From positions 1 to 64,000 of the forward strand of contig NZ_JAPZTZ010000013.1 of assembly GCF_027532945.1 (NCBI RefSeq): 64,000 nt of DNA, given 5' to 3'. This DNA comes from Phreatobacter sp. Its GTDB lineage: Bacteria; Pseudomonadota; Alphaproteobacteria; Rhizobiales; Phreatobacteraceae. The translations under genes were made by a program, and so were the position numbers. Numbering within the stretch: the first letter of the stretch is position 1; every line of letters starts with the position of its first letter. This document shows, in pieces, positions 26,410 to 34,439 of this stretch. The notes beneath the pieces were generated by a model that was not told where the DNA came from, did no database searches, and saw nothing but the letters and a program-made list of their open reading frames with translations.

Positions 26410-27318
26410 TCAGGCCTTCGGGCCAATCCCCTCGATCTCCGGCCGCCGCTTGGCGATCTCCGAGCCAACATGGTCCATGAAGACGCGGACGCGGGCGGTA
26501 GCCCGCAGGTCTGGATGCGTCAGGATCCACAGGGCGCCGGGGCTGTCGCCGATCGGATCCGAGAGCGGCACGAGGTTGGGGATCGTGCGGGCGATGAAGC
26601 AGGGCAGCAGCCCGAGGCCGGCGCCCTCCGCCACCGCCTCGGCCAGGCCAAGGACGGTGTTGATCCGCCAGCCGATGCGGTCCTCGCCGACATGCTGGGT
26701 GAGCCAGCGGCTGGGCTTCAGGCCCGACAGGTTGTCGCCGAGGCCGATCCAGGGATGCGAGCGATAGTCGACCGGGTCGAGCGTCGTCAGCCCAAGGCTG
26801 CTGGCGCCATAGATCGCCCAGGGAATCGCCGCCAGCCGCCGGCCGACCAGCGTCTCCGGCGGATCGGAGGTGGCGCGGATGGCGACGTCGGCATCCCGCT
26901 TCGACAGGTTCAGCGACTGGTTGCCGACGACGACGTCCAGCGAGATCTCCGGATAGAGCTTGCGGAAGGAGGCGAAGATGGGGGTGAGCAGATGGACGAC
27001 CAGCGTGTCGTTGGTCGTCACCCGCACCTCACCCTGAGGGCGCAGGTCCTGCCCGGTCAGGCGGCGCTCGAAGTCGATGATCTCTTCCGACATGCGCTCG
27101 GCGAGCTTGACCATCTCCTCGCCCGCCGCGGTGAGCGAATAGCCGGTGCGGCTGCGCTCGAACAGGCGGGCGCCGAGCCGCTCCTCCATGGCGCCGAGGC
27201 GACGGAAGACGGTCGACTGGTTCACCGCGAGGAGATCCGCCGCGCCGGCGAGGGACCGGGCGCTCGAGACGGCAAGGACGGTCCGGTAGTCGTCCCAGGA
27301 GACGAGCGGCTGCGGCAT
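26410..27318 (-). CDS. LysR-family transcriptional regulator
   Basis: The 302-residue protein has an N-terminal winged helix-turn-helix (VSWDDYRTVLAVSSARSLAGAADLLAVNQSTVFRRLGAMEERLGARLF, key part GAADLLAVNQSTVFRRLGAM) followed by a dimerisation helix and a two-lobe effector domain (VRVTTNDTLVVHLLTPIFAS; DADVAIRATSDPP; LLPCFIARTIPNL). ATG at 27318 chosen over an upstream in-frame ATG because the HTH starts immediately. It is divergent from a DoxX-azoreductase pair; the shared 156-base region contains an inverted repeat, so control of these genes is likely. Confidence 0.9.
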   Translation of the reverse strand: MPQPLVSWDDYRTVLAVSSARSLAGAADLLAVNQSTVFRRLGAMEERLGARLFERSRTGYSLTAAGEEMVKLAERMSEEIIDFERRLTGQDLRPQGEVRVTTNDTLVVHLLTPIFASFRKLYPEISLDVVVGNQSLNLSKRDADVAIRATSDPPETLVGRRLAAIPWAIYGASSLGLTTLDPVDYRSHPWIGLGDNLSGLKPSRWLTQHVGEDRIGWRINTVLGLAEAVAEGAGLGLLPCFIARTIPNLVPLSDPIGDSPGALWILTHPDLRATARVRVFMDHVGSEIAKRRPEIEGIGPKA

Positions 27319-27335
27319 GGTCAAGGCTCCAATCG

Positions 27336-27351
27336 CTTGCGTGCATGCAAG
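27336..27351. promoter_or_regulatory. Inverted repeat between the LysR gene and doxX
   Basis: CTTGC and GCAAG arms flank GTGCAT, 18 bases upstream of the LysR start. A further TTGC half-site lies about 25 bases on. Position and symmetry suit a LysR binding site, but no T-N11-A core is certain. The rest of the 156-base gap shows nothing recognisable. Confidence 0.45.
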
Positions 27352-27474
27352 CAAATCATTGCGGTCTCGTCAATTTACTTGCGACATCCGCCCACCCATT
27401 CTTCACGGCAAGGGTCGCTCCTCCAAACGGCCCGCCCACCTGCCTCCTCATCGCCTCCACCCCCTGGTGCCCCC

Positions 27475-27915
27475 ATGTCCGATACCCAGACCGCCCCTTA
27501 CGGCCTCCTCGTCCTGCGCGTCGCGCTCGGCCTGATGTGGATCACCCACGGCCTCCTGAAGGTCGTCGTCTTCACCGTCCCGGGCTTTGCCGGTTTCCTC
27601 GGCTCGCTCGGCCTGCCGCCGGTCCTCGCCCTGCCCATCATCGTCGCCGAGATCGGCGGCGGCGTGCTCATCCTCGCCGGCATCTATGGCCGGCATGTCT
27701 CGGTCCTGCTGCTGCCGATCATGCTCGGCGCGCTGATGGTCCACCTGCCGAACGGCTGGGTCTTCTCCGCGCCGAAGGGCGGCTGGGAATATCCCGCCTT
27801 CCTGATCGTCGCCTCCATCGCCCATGCGCTGGCCGGTGACGGCGCCCTCGCCCTGCGCTCCGGCCCGCTCGCCTTCTGGCGCCGCGAGGCTCCGGCCCAG
27901 GTCCGCATGGCCTGA
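27475..27915 (+). CDS. DoxX-family membrane protein
   Basis: A 146-residue four-helix inner-membrane protein of the DoxX type: LLVLRVALGLMWITHGLLKV, GFAGFLGSLGLPPVLALPII, EIGGGVLILAGIYGRHVSVL and FLIVASIAHALAG. DoxX/SURF4-like proteins are found with thiol and quinone redox functions; here the azoreductase gene follows after 69 bases, which supports a redox or detoxification role under the divergent LysR regulator. ATG at 27475 matches the family start; the Shine-Dalgarno is weak. Confidence 0.85.
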   Translation: MSDTQTAPYGLLVLRVALGLMWITHGLLKVVVFTVPGFAGFLGSLGLPPVLALPIIVAEIGGGVLILAGIYGRHVSVLLLPIMLGALMVHLPNGWVFSAPKGGWEYPAFLIVASIAHALAGDGALALRSGPLAFWRREAPAQVRMA

Positions 27916-27984
27916 TCCCACATCGGCGCGTCGGCCCCGGCCGGCGCGCGTCGTCCTGCCCCCCACCCTCCAGAGGACAATTCC

Positions 27985-28611
27985 ATGGCCAAAGTGCTCT
28001 TCATCGAGGCGAGCCCCCGCAAGGGCCGCTCCTTCTCCACCCAGGCAGCCGAGCATTTCCTCGCCGCCTACAAGTCCGCTCATCCCGGCGACACGGTCGA
28101 GACGCTCGACCTTTGGGCGGCCGACCTGCCGGCCTTCGACGGCGCGACGCTGGATGCCAAATATGCCGTCATGGGCGGCAAGGACTTCACCGCCGAGCAG
28201 GCCCAGGCCTGGGCGAAGATCGTCGCCGCCGCCGATCACTTCAAGGCGGCCGACAAGATCGTCATCGCCACCCCGATGTGGAACTTCGGCGTACCTTACG
28301 TGCTGAAGCACTATATCGACGTGATCGCCCAGCCCGGCCAGACCTTCGGCTGGTCGCCGGACCAGGGCTATTTCGGCCTGGTGAAGGGCAAGCCCGCCCT
28401 CGTCGTCACTGCCTCCATGGGCGCCTATGGCCCGGGCACCGGTGCCGAGGCGATCGACTTCCAGAAGCCCTATGTGGAGTGGATGCTGAAGTTCTTCGGC
28501 TTCGAGACCATCCACTCGCTGCAGGTGATCAACACCGGCATGCCGGATTCGGCGGAAGCCTCGCTCTCCGAGGTGAAGGCCAAGGCCGAGGCGCTCGCCA
28601 AGACCTTCTGA
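27985..28611 (+). CDS. azoR: FMN-dependent NADH-azoreductase
   Basis: A 208-residue flavodoxin-fold quinone/azo reductase. MAKVLFIEASPRKGRSFSTQ is the FMN phosphate loop (SPR-x3-S), PMWNFGVPYVLKHYIDVI is the AzoR family's flavin-contact motif, and VVTASMGAYG the second flavin loop. It transfers two electrons at a time from NADH to quinones or azo compounds in the cytoplasm. A Shine-Dalgarno AGAGGA lies before the ATG. Probably co-transcribed with doxX. The stop codon lies within a duplicated 14-base segment. Confidence 0.92.
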   Translation: MAKVLFIEASPRKGRSFSTQAAEHFLAAYKSAHPGDTVETLDLWAADLPAFDGATLDAKYAVMGGKDFTAEQAQAWAKIVAAADHFKAADKIVIATPMWNFGVPYVLKHYIDVIAQPGQTFGWSPDQGYFGLVKGKPALVVTASMGAYGPGTGAEAIDFQKPYVEWMLKFFGFETIHSLQVINTGMPDSAEASLSEVKAKAEALAKTF

Positions 28612-28630
28612 CGCAAAAGACCTTCTGACG
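28600..28630 (+). repeat. 14-bp direct repeat across the azoR stop codon
   Basis: AAGACCTTCTGACG occurs at 28600-28613 and again at 28617-28630. The first copy encodes the last codons and stop of azoR. The second is non-coding, a small tandem duplication (period 17). Confidence 0.8.
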
Positions 28631-28669
28631 ACGAGATCGTCTGGTGGAATCAGCCCCCGTTCCGCCCGT

Positions 28670-28694
28670 CATGCCCGGCCCTGCGCCGGGCATG
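28670..28694. repeat. Intergenic palindromic repeat, CATGCCCGG family
   Basis: Perfect 10-bp arms CATGCCCGGC and GCCGGGCATG around five bases, between the ends of azoR and the convergent LacI gene. Near-identical elements lie at 46548-46572 and 53737-53759. It may also help terminate both transcripts. Confidence 0.75.
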
Positions 28695-28701
28695 ATGCGT
28701 T

Positions 28702-29757
28702 TCAGGGGGCGAGAGGCCCGGTGCTGCCCCGCACCACCAGCGTCGGCGGCAGGATGATGCGGGCCGGCGGCAGGGCCGGGTTCACGGTACGCACCAGAAC
28801 GCGCTCGCCGGCCCGGCGTCCCTGCTCGCTGGGATGGGTCGAGACCGTGGTGAGACCCGGCGCCCACATGGCGGCCTCGCGGACATCGTCGGCGCCAACG
28901 ACGGAAAAGTCGCGGCCCGCCTCGCGGCCGCGCTGGCGCAGGCCCATCATCACGCCGAAGGCGATGAGGTCGTTCATGCAGACGGCGGCTGTCGGTGGAT
29001 CAGCAAGGTCGAGCAGCGCTTGAATGCCGGTGAAGCCCGTATCGCGCGTACCCAGCCCCGTCACCATGAGTTGGGGATCGAAAGGCAGGCCCATTTCGGT
29101 GAGGAAGGCGCGGTAGGCGCTGCGACGGTTGCGGCCCGTCGACATCGTGTCGTTGCCGCCGACCACGGCGATCCTGCGGTGGCCGAGCCCGTGGAGATGG
29201 TCGAGGGCAAGCCGGGTCGCGGCGACGTCGTCGGAGGCGACGACATCGAGGCCGATACCCTCGATCTCGCGGGTGATCTGGATGACGGGAATGCCGGCGC
29301 GGGCGATGCGCAACAGCGCCTCGCCGCCGGCGCCATTGGCGGGACAGAGGATCATGCCGTCCGGCCGGTATTCCTTCAGCGTCTCCAGTACGCGGTCCTG
29401 CTTGGCGGGATCGTCGGAATAGGTGCCGAGGAGGACCGTGTGGCCGGAACCGGCGAGGGTCTCCTCGATCGCCGCGAGAATCTCGCCGAAATAGGGGTTC
29501 ACCACGTCGTTGACCCCCACCGCGATCATGTTGGTGCGGGCGGTGCGCAGGCTGGCGGCCGAGCGGTTGTAGACATAGCCGAGCTCGCGGGCGACGGCCT
29601 GGACCTTCTCCCGCGTCGCCTCGGCGACGAGCGGACTGGCGCGCAGCGCCAGCGAGACGGTGGCGGTCGACACACCGAGGCTCTCGGCGATCTGTTGCAA
29701 TGTCACCCGGCCGGGCGGCAGCGGATGCACGGGATGCTGATGCGAGGCGTCGTCCAT
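28702..29757 (-). CDS. LacI-family transcriptional regulator
   Basis: The 351-residue repressor-type protein begins with the LacI helix-turn-helix and hinge (VTLQQIAESLGVSTATVSLAL, then ELGYVYNRSAASLRT) followed by a periplasmic-binding-protein-like effector domain (IAVGVNDVVNPYFGEILAAI, GHRRIAVVGGNDTMSTGRNR, AAVCMNDLIAFGVMMGL). Ligand is unknown, probably a sugar or sugar acid. ATG at 29757 has GGGAGG seven bases upstream; an in-frame ATG at 29775 lacks one. It is divergent from a beta-hydroxyacid dehydrogenase gene, the likely target. Confidence 0.9.
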   Translation of the reverse strand: MDDASHQHPVHPLPPGRVTLQQIAESLGVSTATVSLALRASPLVAEATREKVQAVARELGYVYNRSAASLRTARTNMIAVGVNDVVNPYFGEILAAIEETLAGSGHTVLLGTYSDDPAKQDRVLETLKEYRPDGMILCPANGAGGEALLRIARAGIPVIQITREIEGIGLDVVASDDVAATRLALDHLHGLGHRRIAVVGGNDTMSTGRNRRSAYRAFLTEMGLPFDPQLMVTGLGTRDTGFTGIQALLDLADPPTAAVCMNDLIAFGVMMGLRQRGREAGRDFSVVGADDVREAAMWAPGLTTVSTHPSEQGRRAGERVLVRTVNPALPPARIILPPTLVVRGSTGPLAP

Positions 29758-29791
29758 GGGCCGCCCTCCCCGCATCGATCTAAATCTTCAT

Positions 29792-29804
29792 TTCAAGTTT
29801 TGAA
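29792..29804. promoter_or_regulatory. Short dyad, possible LacI-type operator
   Basis: TTCAA and TTGAA arms around GTT lie 35 bases upstream of the LacI start, in an A/T-rich patch between the two divergent genes. LacI-type operators are usually longer with a central CG, so the assignment is tentative. Confidence 0.3.
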
Positions 29805-29888
29805 CAGCGAATTCAATCGTTTTGGCTCTCGTCCCTTCGATGGGGGCGGTCTAGGCTCGCTGCAAAACAAAGGTCACGGGAGGATCAC

Positions 29889-30788
29889 ATGACCAAGCAG
29901 CGCATCGGGTTCATCGGCGTCGGGCTGATGGGCCATGGAATGGCGAAGAACATCGTCGAGAAGGGCTATCCCCTCACCGTCATGGCCAACCGCAACCGCG
30001 AACCGGTCGAGGACCTGGTGAAGCGCGGGGCGACGGAGGCGAGGAACGCCCGCGAGGTGGCTGCAGCCAGCGACGTTGTCATCATCTGCGTCACCGGCGC
30101 GCCGCAGGTCGAGGCGGTGGTGAACGGCCCGGACGGCGTCCGGGCGGCTGCGAAGCCGGGGCTGACCATCATCGACTGCTCGACCTCGGAGCCCACCCTC
30201 ACCCGCCGCCTCGCCGAGGAACTCGCCCCGCTCGGCGTGACCTTCCTCGACGCGCCGCTGTCGCGCACGCCGAAGGAGGCCTGGGAGGGCAAGCTCGACG
30301 TGATGACCGGCGGGGCGGAAGCGGACCTTGCCCGCGTCCACGACGTCATCGCCTGTTTCGCCGGCCGCATCGTCCATGTCGGCCCGACGGGCGCCGGCCA
30401 CACCATGAAGATCGTCAACAATTTCGTGTCGATGGGCTATGCGGCGCTCTATGCCGAGGCGCTGGCGGTGGCCAAGGCCAATGGTGTCGCGCCCAAGGCC
30501 ATGAACGCCGTGCTCTCGGGCGGCCGCATGGATTGCGGCTTCTACCAGACCTTCTTCAAATACGTCATCGAGCGGGACGAGAACGCCCACCGCTTCACCC
30601 TCGCCAATGCCCACAAGGACATGCGCTATTGCGCCAACATGGCCCAGGCGGCCGGCATCGCCAATCCGATGGGGAACGCGGTGAAGAACTACTTCGCCAT
30701 GGCCGAGGCGCAGGGCAATGGCGGCAAGTACGTGCCGATGCTCTCCGACGAAGTGGCGCGCTGGAACGGCGTGAACCTTCTGGACTGA
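29889..30788 (+). CDS. NAD(P)-dependent beta-hydroxyacid dehydrogenase (GarR / 3-hydroxyisobutyrate dehydrogenase family)
   Basis: A 299-residue enzyme with the N-terminal Rossmann motif IGFIGVGLMGHGMAKNI, the substrate-site segment FLDAPLSRTPKEAWEGKLDV (family DAPVSGG position, here DAPLSRTP), and the catalytic lysine motif GAGHTMKIVNNFVSMGY. The replacement of SGG by SRT in the substrate loop separates it from classical 3-hydroxyisobutyrate and tartronate-semialdehyde enzymes, so the substrate is open. GGGAGG precedes the ATG. Divergent from the LacI regulator, which probably controls it. Confidence 0.87.
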   Translation: MTKQRIGFIGVGLMGHGMAKNIVEKGYPLTVMANRNREPVEDLVKRGATEARNAREVAAASDVVIICVTGAPQVEAVVNGPDGVRAAAKPGLTIIDCSTSEPTLTRRLAEELAPLGVTFLDAPLSRTPKEAWEGKLDVMTGGAEADLARVHDVIACFAGRIVHVGPTGAGHTMKIVNNFVSMGYAALYAEALAVAKANGVAPKAMNAVLSGGRMDCGFYQTFFKYVIERDENAHRFTLANAHKDMRYCANMAQAAGIANPMGNAVKNYFAMAEAQGNGGKYVPMLSDEVARWNGVNLLD

Positions 30789-30792
30789 CGCC

Positions 30793-30854
30793 AAGCGGCC
30801 GCCTTGCCGCCGCTTGTGCCTGACATGACCGGCCCCGCCTTGCGCGGGGGCCGG
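30793..30854 (+). terminator. Two stem-loops after the dehydrogenase gene
   Basis: First hairpin: AAGCGGC and GCCGCTT arms (30793-30815). Second: CCGGCCCCGC with GCGGGGGCCGG, one G bulged (30829-30854). Neither has a T-run. They lie between the dehydrogenase and map, so a Rho-assisted or stabilising role is possible. Confidence 0.4.
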
Positions 30855-30898
30855 ATTGCCTTATGTTCCCGGCTGATTTCATCCAAGGGAATTGCTGC

Positions 30899-31732
30899 GT
30901 GGTCACCTATGTGGAGGCCGGTTCGGCGCAGATGCGCAAGAACGGCCAGATCAAGCTCTATGGCGAGGAGGCCTTCGCCGGCATGCGCAAGGCGGGCCGG
31001 CTGGTCGCCGAGTGCCTCGACATGCTGATGGACGAGGTGCGCGAAGGCGTGCCCACCAGCCGCATCGACCAGCTCGTCTTCGAGTTCGGCCTCGATCACG
31101 GCGCCTATCCGGCGACGCTGATGTATCGCGGCTACGAATATTCCTGCTGCACCTCGCTGAACCACGTGGTTTGCCACGGCATGCCCAACGACAAGCCGTT
31201 CCGCGACGGCGACATCGTCAATGTCGACGTCACCTTCGTGCTCGACGGCTGGCATGGCGATTCCTCGCGCATGTACGGCATCGGCGAGATCCCGCGGCGA
31301 GCCGAGCGGCTGATCGACGTGACCTATGAATCGCTGCTGCGCGGCATCGCCGCCGTGAAGCCGGGCAACACGGTCGGCGACATCGGCCATGCCATCCAGA
31401 GCTATGTCGAGCCGCAGCACATGAGCGTGGTGCGCGACTTCTGCGGCCATGGCGTCGGCAAGCTGTTCCACGACGAGCCGAACATCGTCCATCTCGGCAA
31501 GCCCGGCGAGGGCAGCGAGTTGAAGCCGGGCATGATCTTCACCATCGAGCCGATGGTGAACCTCGGCCGCCCGCACGTGAAGGTGCTCTCCGACGGCTGG
31601 ACTGCGGTCACCCGCGACCGCTCGCTCTCGGCGCAGTTCGAGCACACGGTGGGCGTGACCAAGGACGGCGTGGAGATCTTCACCCTGTCGCCGAAGGGCC
31701 TCGACAAGCCGCCGCTGAAGGGCGCCGCCTGA
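30899..31732 (+). CDS. map: Methionine aminopeptidase, type I
   Basis: A 277-residue enzyme that removes the initiator methionine from new proteins. Metal ligands are visible: two Asp in VNVDVTFVLDGWHGDSSRMY (D of VDV and of GDS), His in DFCGHGVG, Glu in FTIEPMV and Glu in AQFEHTVGV; the substrate His is in SLNHVVCHG. I prefer the GTG at 30899 (MVTYVEAGS...) because AAGGGA lies eight bases upstream; an ATG at 30863 adds twelve residues without homology. Convergent and abutting with the next gene. Confidence 0.9.
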   Translation: MVTYVEAGSAQMRKNGQIKLYGEEAFAGMRKAGRLVAECLDMLMDEVREGVPTSRIDQLVFEFGLDHGAYPATLMYRGYEYSCCTSLNHVVCHGMPNDKPFRDGDIVNVDVTFVLDGWHGDSSRMYGIGEIPRRAERLIDVTYESLLRGIAAVKPGNTVGDIGHAIQSYVEPQHMSVVRDFCGHGVGKLFHDEPNIVHLGKPGEGSELKPGMIFTIEPMVNLGRPHVKVLSDGWTAVTRDRSLSAQFEHTVGVTKDGVEIFTLSPKGLDKPPLKGAA

Positions 31733-32170
31733 TCAGAGGCGGCGATCGGCCGGCGGATCGGTCTCGCTCTCGCGGATCATGCCGCGCAGCCGCCGCCAGA
31801 TGCGCTCGGCAAGGCTCAGCGCCCGGTCGACCTCCTGATCGCTCGGTAGGGTCAGCGACTGGCCGGGATCGCCCGGACGCGCGGTCGCCGACCCGCCCCG
31901 CCTCAGCGTCTCGTTCTCGGCCTTCAGCCGTTCGATCTCCTGTTCCAGCGCCGCCCGGTCGTCGGGCACCAGCCGGCAGGCGAGTGAGCCACCGCTGCGG
32001 GTGCAGAGCGAGATCGCCCCGGTGCGGCTGTCCATGCGCAAAAGGCCGTCCGGCATGTCGCGCAGGACGAAGCGGCCGTCATTCGCCGCGGACGGTTGGG
32101 CGGCGGGCGCCTGCGCGAGGGCGGGCGCGGCCGCCAGGACGAGGGTGGCGAGCACGAGACGGGTTCGCAT
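31733..32170 (-). CDS. Exported hypothetical protein with a coiled coil
   Basis: The 145 residues begin with a signal peptide (RTRLVLATLVLAAAPALAQA). The mature part has FVLRDMPDGLLRMDSRTGAI with LCTRSGGSLACRLVPDDR (two cysteines that could pair) and then a leucine-rich heptad segment EQEIERLKAENETLRR. This pattern (short beta domain recording 'CTRSG..CR', then coiled coil) is frequent in Hyphomicrobiales proteins without assigned function. Its stop abuts the map stop codon. Probably periplasmic. Confidence 0.78.
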   Translation of the reverse strand: MRTRLVLATLVLAAAPALAQAPAAQPSAANDGRFVLRDMPDGLLRMDSRTGAISLCTRSGGSLACRLVPDDRAALEQEIERLKAENETLRRGGSATARPGDPGQSLTLPSDQEVDRALSLAERIWRRLRGMIRESETDPPADRRL

Positions 32171-32249
32171 GGCGGACCTCCTTGAGCGCCGCCATTCTCC
32201 CCAGCTTCATGTCGCCACGATGGCCCGTGGATGAACGCCGGCCGAATGG

Positions 32250-32957
32250 TCAGTGGCGATGACCGGCGTGATCATGATCGTGCCGGTCATGATGCCCGCC
32301 ATCCCCGCTGTGATCGTGGCCGTGCCCCATCAGCGCGCCGCGGTCGATGCCGCTGCGCCATTCGCCCCAGGCCTGGCCGAGGATCAGCGCCGCCGAATGC
32401 AGGAAGAGCCCGGCCATGACGAAGGCAACCGCGAGGTCCGGCCAGGGGCTGGCGAGCCACCAGACGAGGCCGGCAGCGATCATGACGATCACATTGCCGA
32501 TGGCGTCGTTGCGCGAGCAGAGCCAGACCGAGCGGACATTGGCGTCACCGTCCTTGTAGCGGGCGAGGAGAAGCACGCTGGCAAGATTGGCGGCGAGCGC
32601 CAGGAAGCCGACGATCCCCATGAATTCGGCGCGCGGCAGGCCAAGAACCAGCACCTGCCAGAGGGTAGAGCCGAAGACCCAGAGACCCATGACGAGCAGG
32701 CTCACACCCTTGGCGAGGGCCGCGGCCGAACGGACCCGCAGCGGCTTGCCGATGACGGCGAGCGACAGGCCATAGGTCAGCGTGTCGCCGAGAAAATCGA
32801 GAGCGTCGGCTTTCAGGGCCTGCGAGCCCGCGAGGTGACCGGCGAGAGTCTCCACCGCGAACATCAGGCCGTTGATCGCGATGACGATCCACAGAACGGT
32901 GCGATAGCGCGGATCGGTGCCGTCGAAACCGGCGGGTGAGGTGGCGGGTGCGGACAT
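32250..32957 (-). CDS. Cation transporter, short CDF-type, with histidine-rich tail
   Basis: A 235-residue protein with six predicted helices and no C-terminal cytoplasmic metal-binding domain. The metal-site helices read QALKADALDFLGDTLTYGL and SRNDAIGNVIVMIAAG, equivalent to helices II and V of cation diffusion facilitators, with D-x3-D and N-D in place of the usual H-x3-D pairs. The last 25 residues are GHGHDHSGDGGHHDRHDHDH-like, suited to binding Zn, Co or Ni. Divergent from a MerR regulator, across a MerR-type promoter, which strongly suggests metal-inducible efflux. Confidence 0.85.
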   Translation of the reverse strand: MSAPATSPAGFDGTDPRYRTVLWIVIAINGLMFAVETLAGHLAGSQALKADALDFLGDTLTYGLSLAVIGKPLRVRSAAALAKGVSLLVMGLWVFGSTLWQVLVLGLPRAEFMGIVGFLALAANLASVLLLARYKDGDANVRSVWLCSRNDAIGNVIVMIAAGLVWWLASPWPDLAVAFVMAGLFLHSAALILGQAWGEWRSGIDRGALMGHGHDHSGDGGHHDRHDHDHAGHRH

Positions 32958-32990
32958 GGGACTGTTCCTGCTTGGATCCTGTCGCCTTAG

Positions 32991-33021
32991 CCCCTAGATC
33001 CTCTAGTCACTGGAGGATCAA
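32991..33021 (-). promoter_or_regulatory. MerR-type promoter/operator with a 19-bp spacer
   Basis: On the minus strand, -35 TTGATC (33021-33016) and -10 TAGGGG (32996-32991) are 19 bases apart. The spacer region holds a dyad: arms GATCCTCTAG and CTGGAGGATC (+ strand, 32997-33019), nine of ten positions matching, three bases between. A stretched spacer with centred dyad is the hallmark of promoters that MerR proteins untwist on binding metal. It would drive the cation transporter gene. Confidence 0.85.
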
Positions 33022-33034
33022 GCGGAGAGCAGCC

Positions 33035-33457
33035 ATGCGTGACCTGACCATCGGAGCCCTGTCGAAGCGGACCGGGGTGAAGGTGCCGACCATCCGCTAC
33101 TACGAGCAGATCGGCCTCATGCCGCCGGTGCCGCGGACGGATTCAGGGCGGCGCAGCTATGGCGCCGCGGACCTGAAGCGGCTGGGATTCATCCGCCATG
33201 CGCGCAATCTCGGTTTCGAGATCGAGGAGATCCGCCAGCTCATCGCCCTTTCGGGCGAGCCGGACCGGCCCTGCGCCGATGCCGACGCCATCGCGAGGCG
33301 CCACCTCGCGGAGATCGATGACCGCATCAGCCGGCTGACCGCCCTGCGCGGCGAGATCGCCCGCATGGTCGAGCTCGGCCCGCACGGCGCCATCGGTGAA
33401 TGCCGGGTCATCGAGGTGCTGGCCGATCATGGCCTGTGCGCCGAGCCGGCGCATTAA
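33035..33457 (+). CDS. MerR-family metal-responsive regulator
   Basis: A 140-residue protein: winged helix (LTIGALSKRTGVKVPTIRYY, EQIGLMPPVPRTDSGRRSYG), linker helix, dimerisation coil (ARRHLAEIDDRISRLTALRG) and a C-terminal metal-binding part. Cysteines are at 80 (RPCADAD), 123 (GECRVIE) and 135 (HGLCAEP). This spacing matches no classic Hg, Cu, Zn or Pb sensor exactly, so the metal is not predictable; the neighbouring CDF pump suggests Zn, Co or Cd. ATG at 33035 preceded by GGAGAG. It should control the divergent transporter and itself. Ends four bases from the convergent desaturase gene. Confidence 0.88.
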   Translation: MRDLTIGALSKRTGVKVPTIRYYEQIGLMPPVPRTDSGRRSYGAADLKRLGFIRHARNLGFEIEEIRQLIALSGEPDRPCADADAIARRHLAEIDDRISRLTALRGEIARMVELGPHGAIGECRVIEVLADHGLCAEPAH

Positions 33458-33461
33458 GGCG

Positions 33462-34334
33462 TCAGGAGGCCTGGCCGCGCCGCAGCCACCATCCCGAAAG
33501 CGCCGCCCTGCCCTGCCGCCACCAGAGCGCGAAGGGCAGCGTGATGAGCCTTGCCGCGTCGGTGTCCGGCACGCCGTCCCGCACCGCGCCCATGGCCGCG
33601 TCGCAGGAATCGTGGCGGTGATAGGTGCCGAACATCAGGTCCCAGAGCGGGATCATGTTCGCAAGGTTCTTGCCATAGGCCTCGGGCTCGTCGGCATGGT
33701 GCCAGCGGTGAAACCGCGGCGAAGCGACAAGCCAGTTCAGCGGCCCATGGTCGATGTCGAGCTCGAGATGGACATAGGCGGTGTGGAGCGAGGCGACCAC
33801 ATAGGCGGCGACGATCGCGCCGGGCGGGATGCCGATCCAGGTGAGCAGGACGATGTAGAAGACCTTCATCGTCAGCACCTCGAGGAGGTGGACGCGGAAG
33901 GCGGTGAAGCCGTTCACGTGGGTGTCGGAATGATGGACCGCATGGACCGGCCAGCCGAGCGGCGTGTGCAGGGCGCGATGGCACCAATAGTCCGAGAAAT
34001 CCTTGCCGAGGACGCCGACCACCGCCATGACGATCCAGGGCACGCCGTCCCAGGCGCTCGCGGGGATGGCGGGAATCCCAAGGCTCGCATAGCCGGAGGC
34101 GACGAGGCCGGCGCCGACATAGACCACCGGGGCCATCAGGATGTTGACGCCGAGGGTCGCCAGCGAGGCGGCGGAATTGCGCAGGGCGAGCGGCGAGAGC
34201 ACGCGGGCGCGCCAGCCGAGGGCAAGGGCTATCACCGTGAAAGCCGTGACGAAGCCGAGCACCGCCAGCATGGAGGGGCTGAGGAGATGGGCGCTGTAAA
34301 TCGCCAAGAGGGTCGCGCCGGAATCGGTGAGCAT
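33462..34334 (-). CDS. Sterol desaturase / fatty acid hydroxylase superfamily protein
   Basis: A 290-residue integral membrane di-iron protein. The eight-histidine pattern is present: DYWCHRALH, HAVHHSDTHVN, then HTAYVHLELDIDHG and FHRWHHADE. Several hydrophobic helices precede it. Such enzymes hydroxylate or desaturate lipids (sterols, hopanoids, carotenoids, fatty acids) using O2; the substrate is unknown here. Start ATG at 34334. The 242 bases upstream contain an A/T-rich patch. Confidence 0.87.
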   Translation of the reverse strand: MLTDSGATLLAIYSAHLLSPSMLAVLGFVTAFTVIALALGWRARVLSPLALRNSAASLATLGVNILMAPVVYVGAGLVASGYASLGIPAIPASAWDGVPWIVMAVVGVLGKDFSDYWCHRALHTPLGWPVHAVHHSDTHVNGFTAFRVHLLEVLTMKVFYIVLLTWIGIPPGAIVAAYVVASLHTAYVHLELDIDHGPLNWLVASPRFHRWHHADEPEAYGKNLANMIPLWDLMFGTYHRHDSCDAAMGAVRDGVPDTDAARLITLPFALWWRQGRAALSGWWLRRGQAS

Positions 34335-34439
34335 GGCGGGCTCCGCGGCGCCGCCGGAGGCGCCACCCTCAACTTAGAGCGGTGTCCTTGCGGATTGGTT
34401 GACACCGCAGCGCGACGACGGCGTTCCGCCCCGGCTTGA

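Noticed and set aside
32936-33034. Upstream extension of the MerR protein
   Set aside because: It would run through the promoter/operator; the HTH begins at the ATG at 33035.
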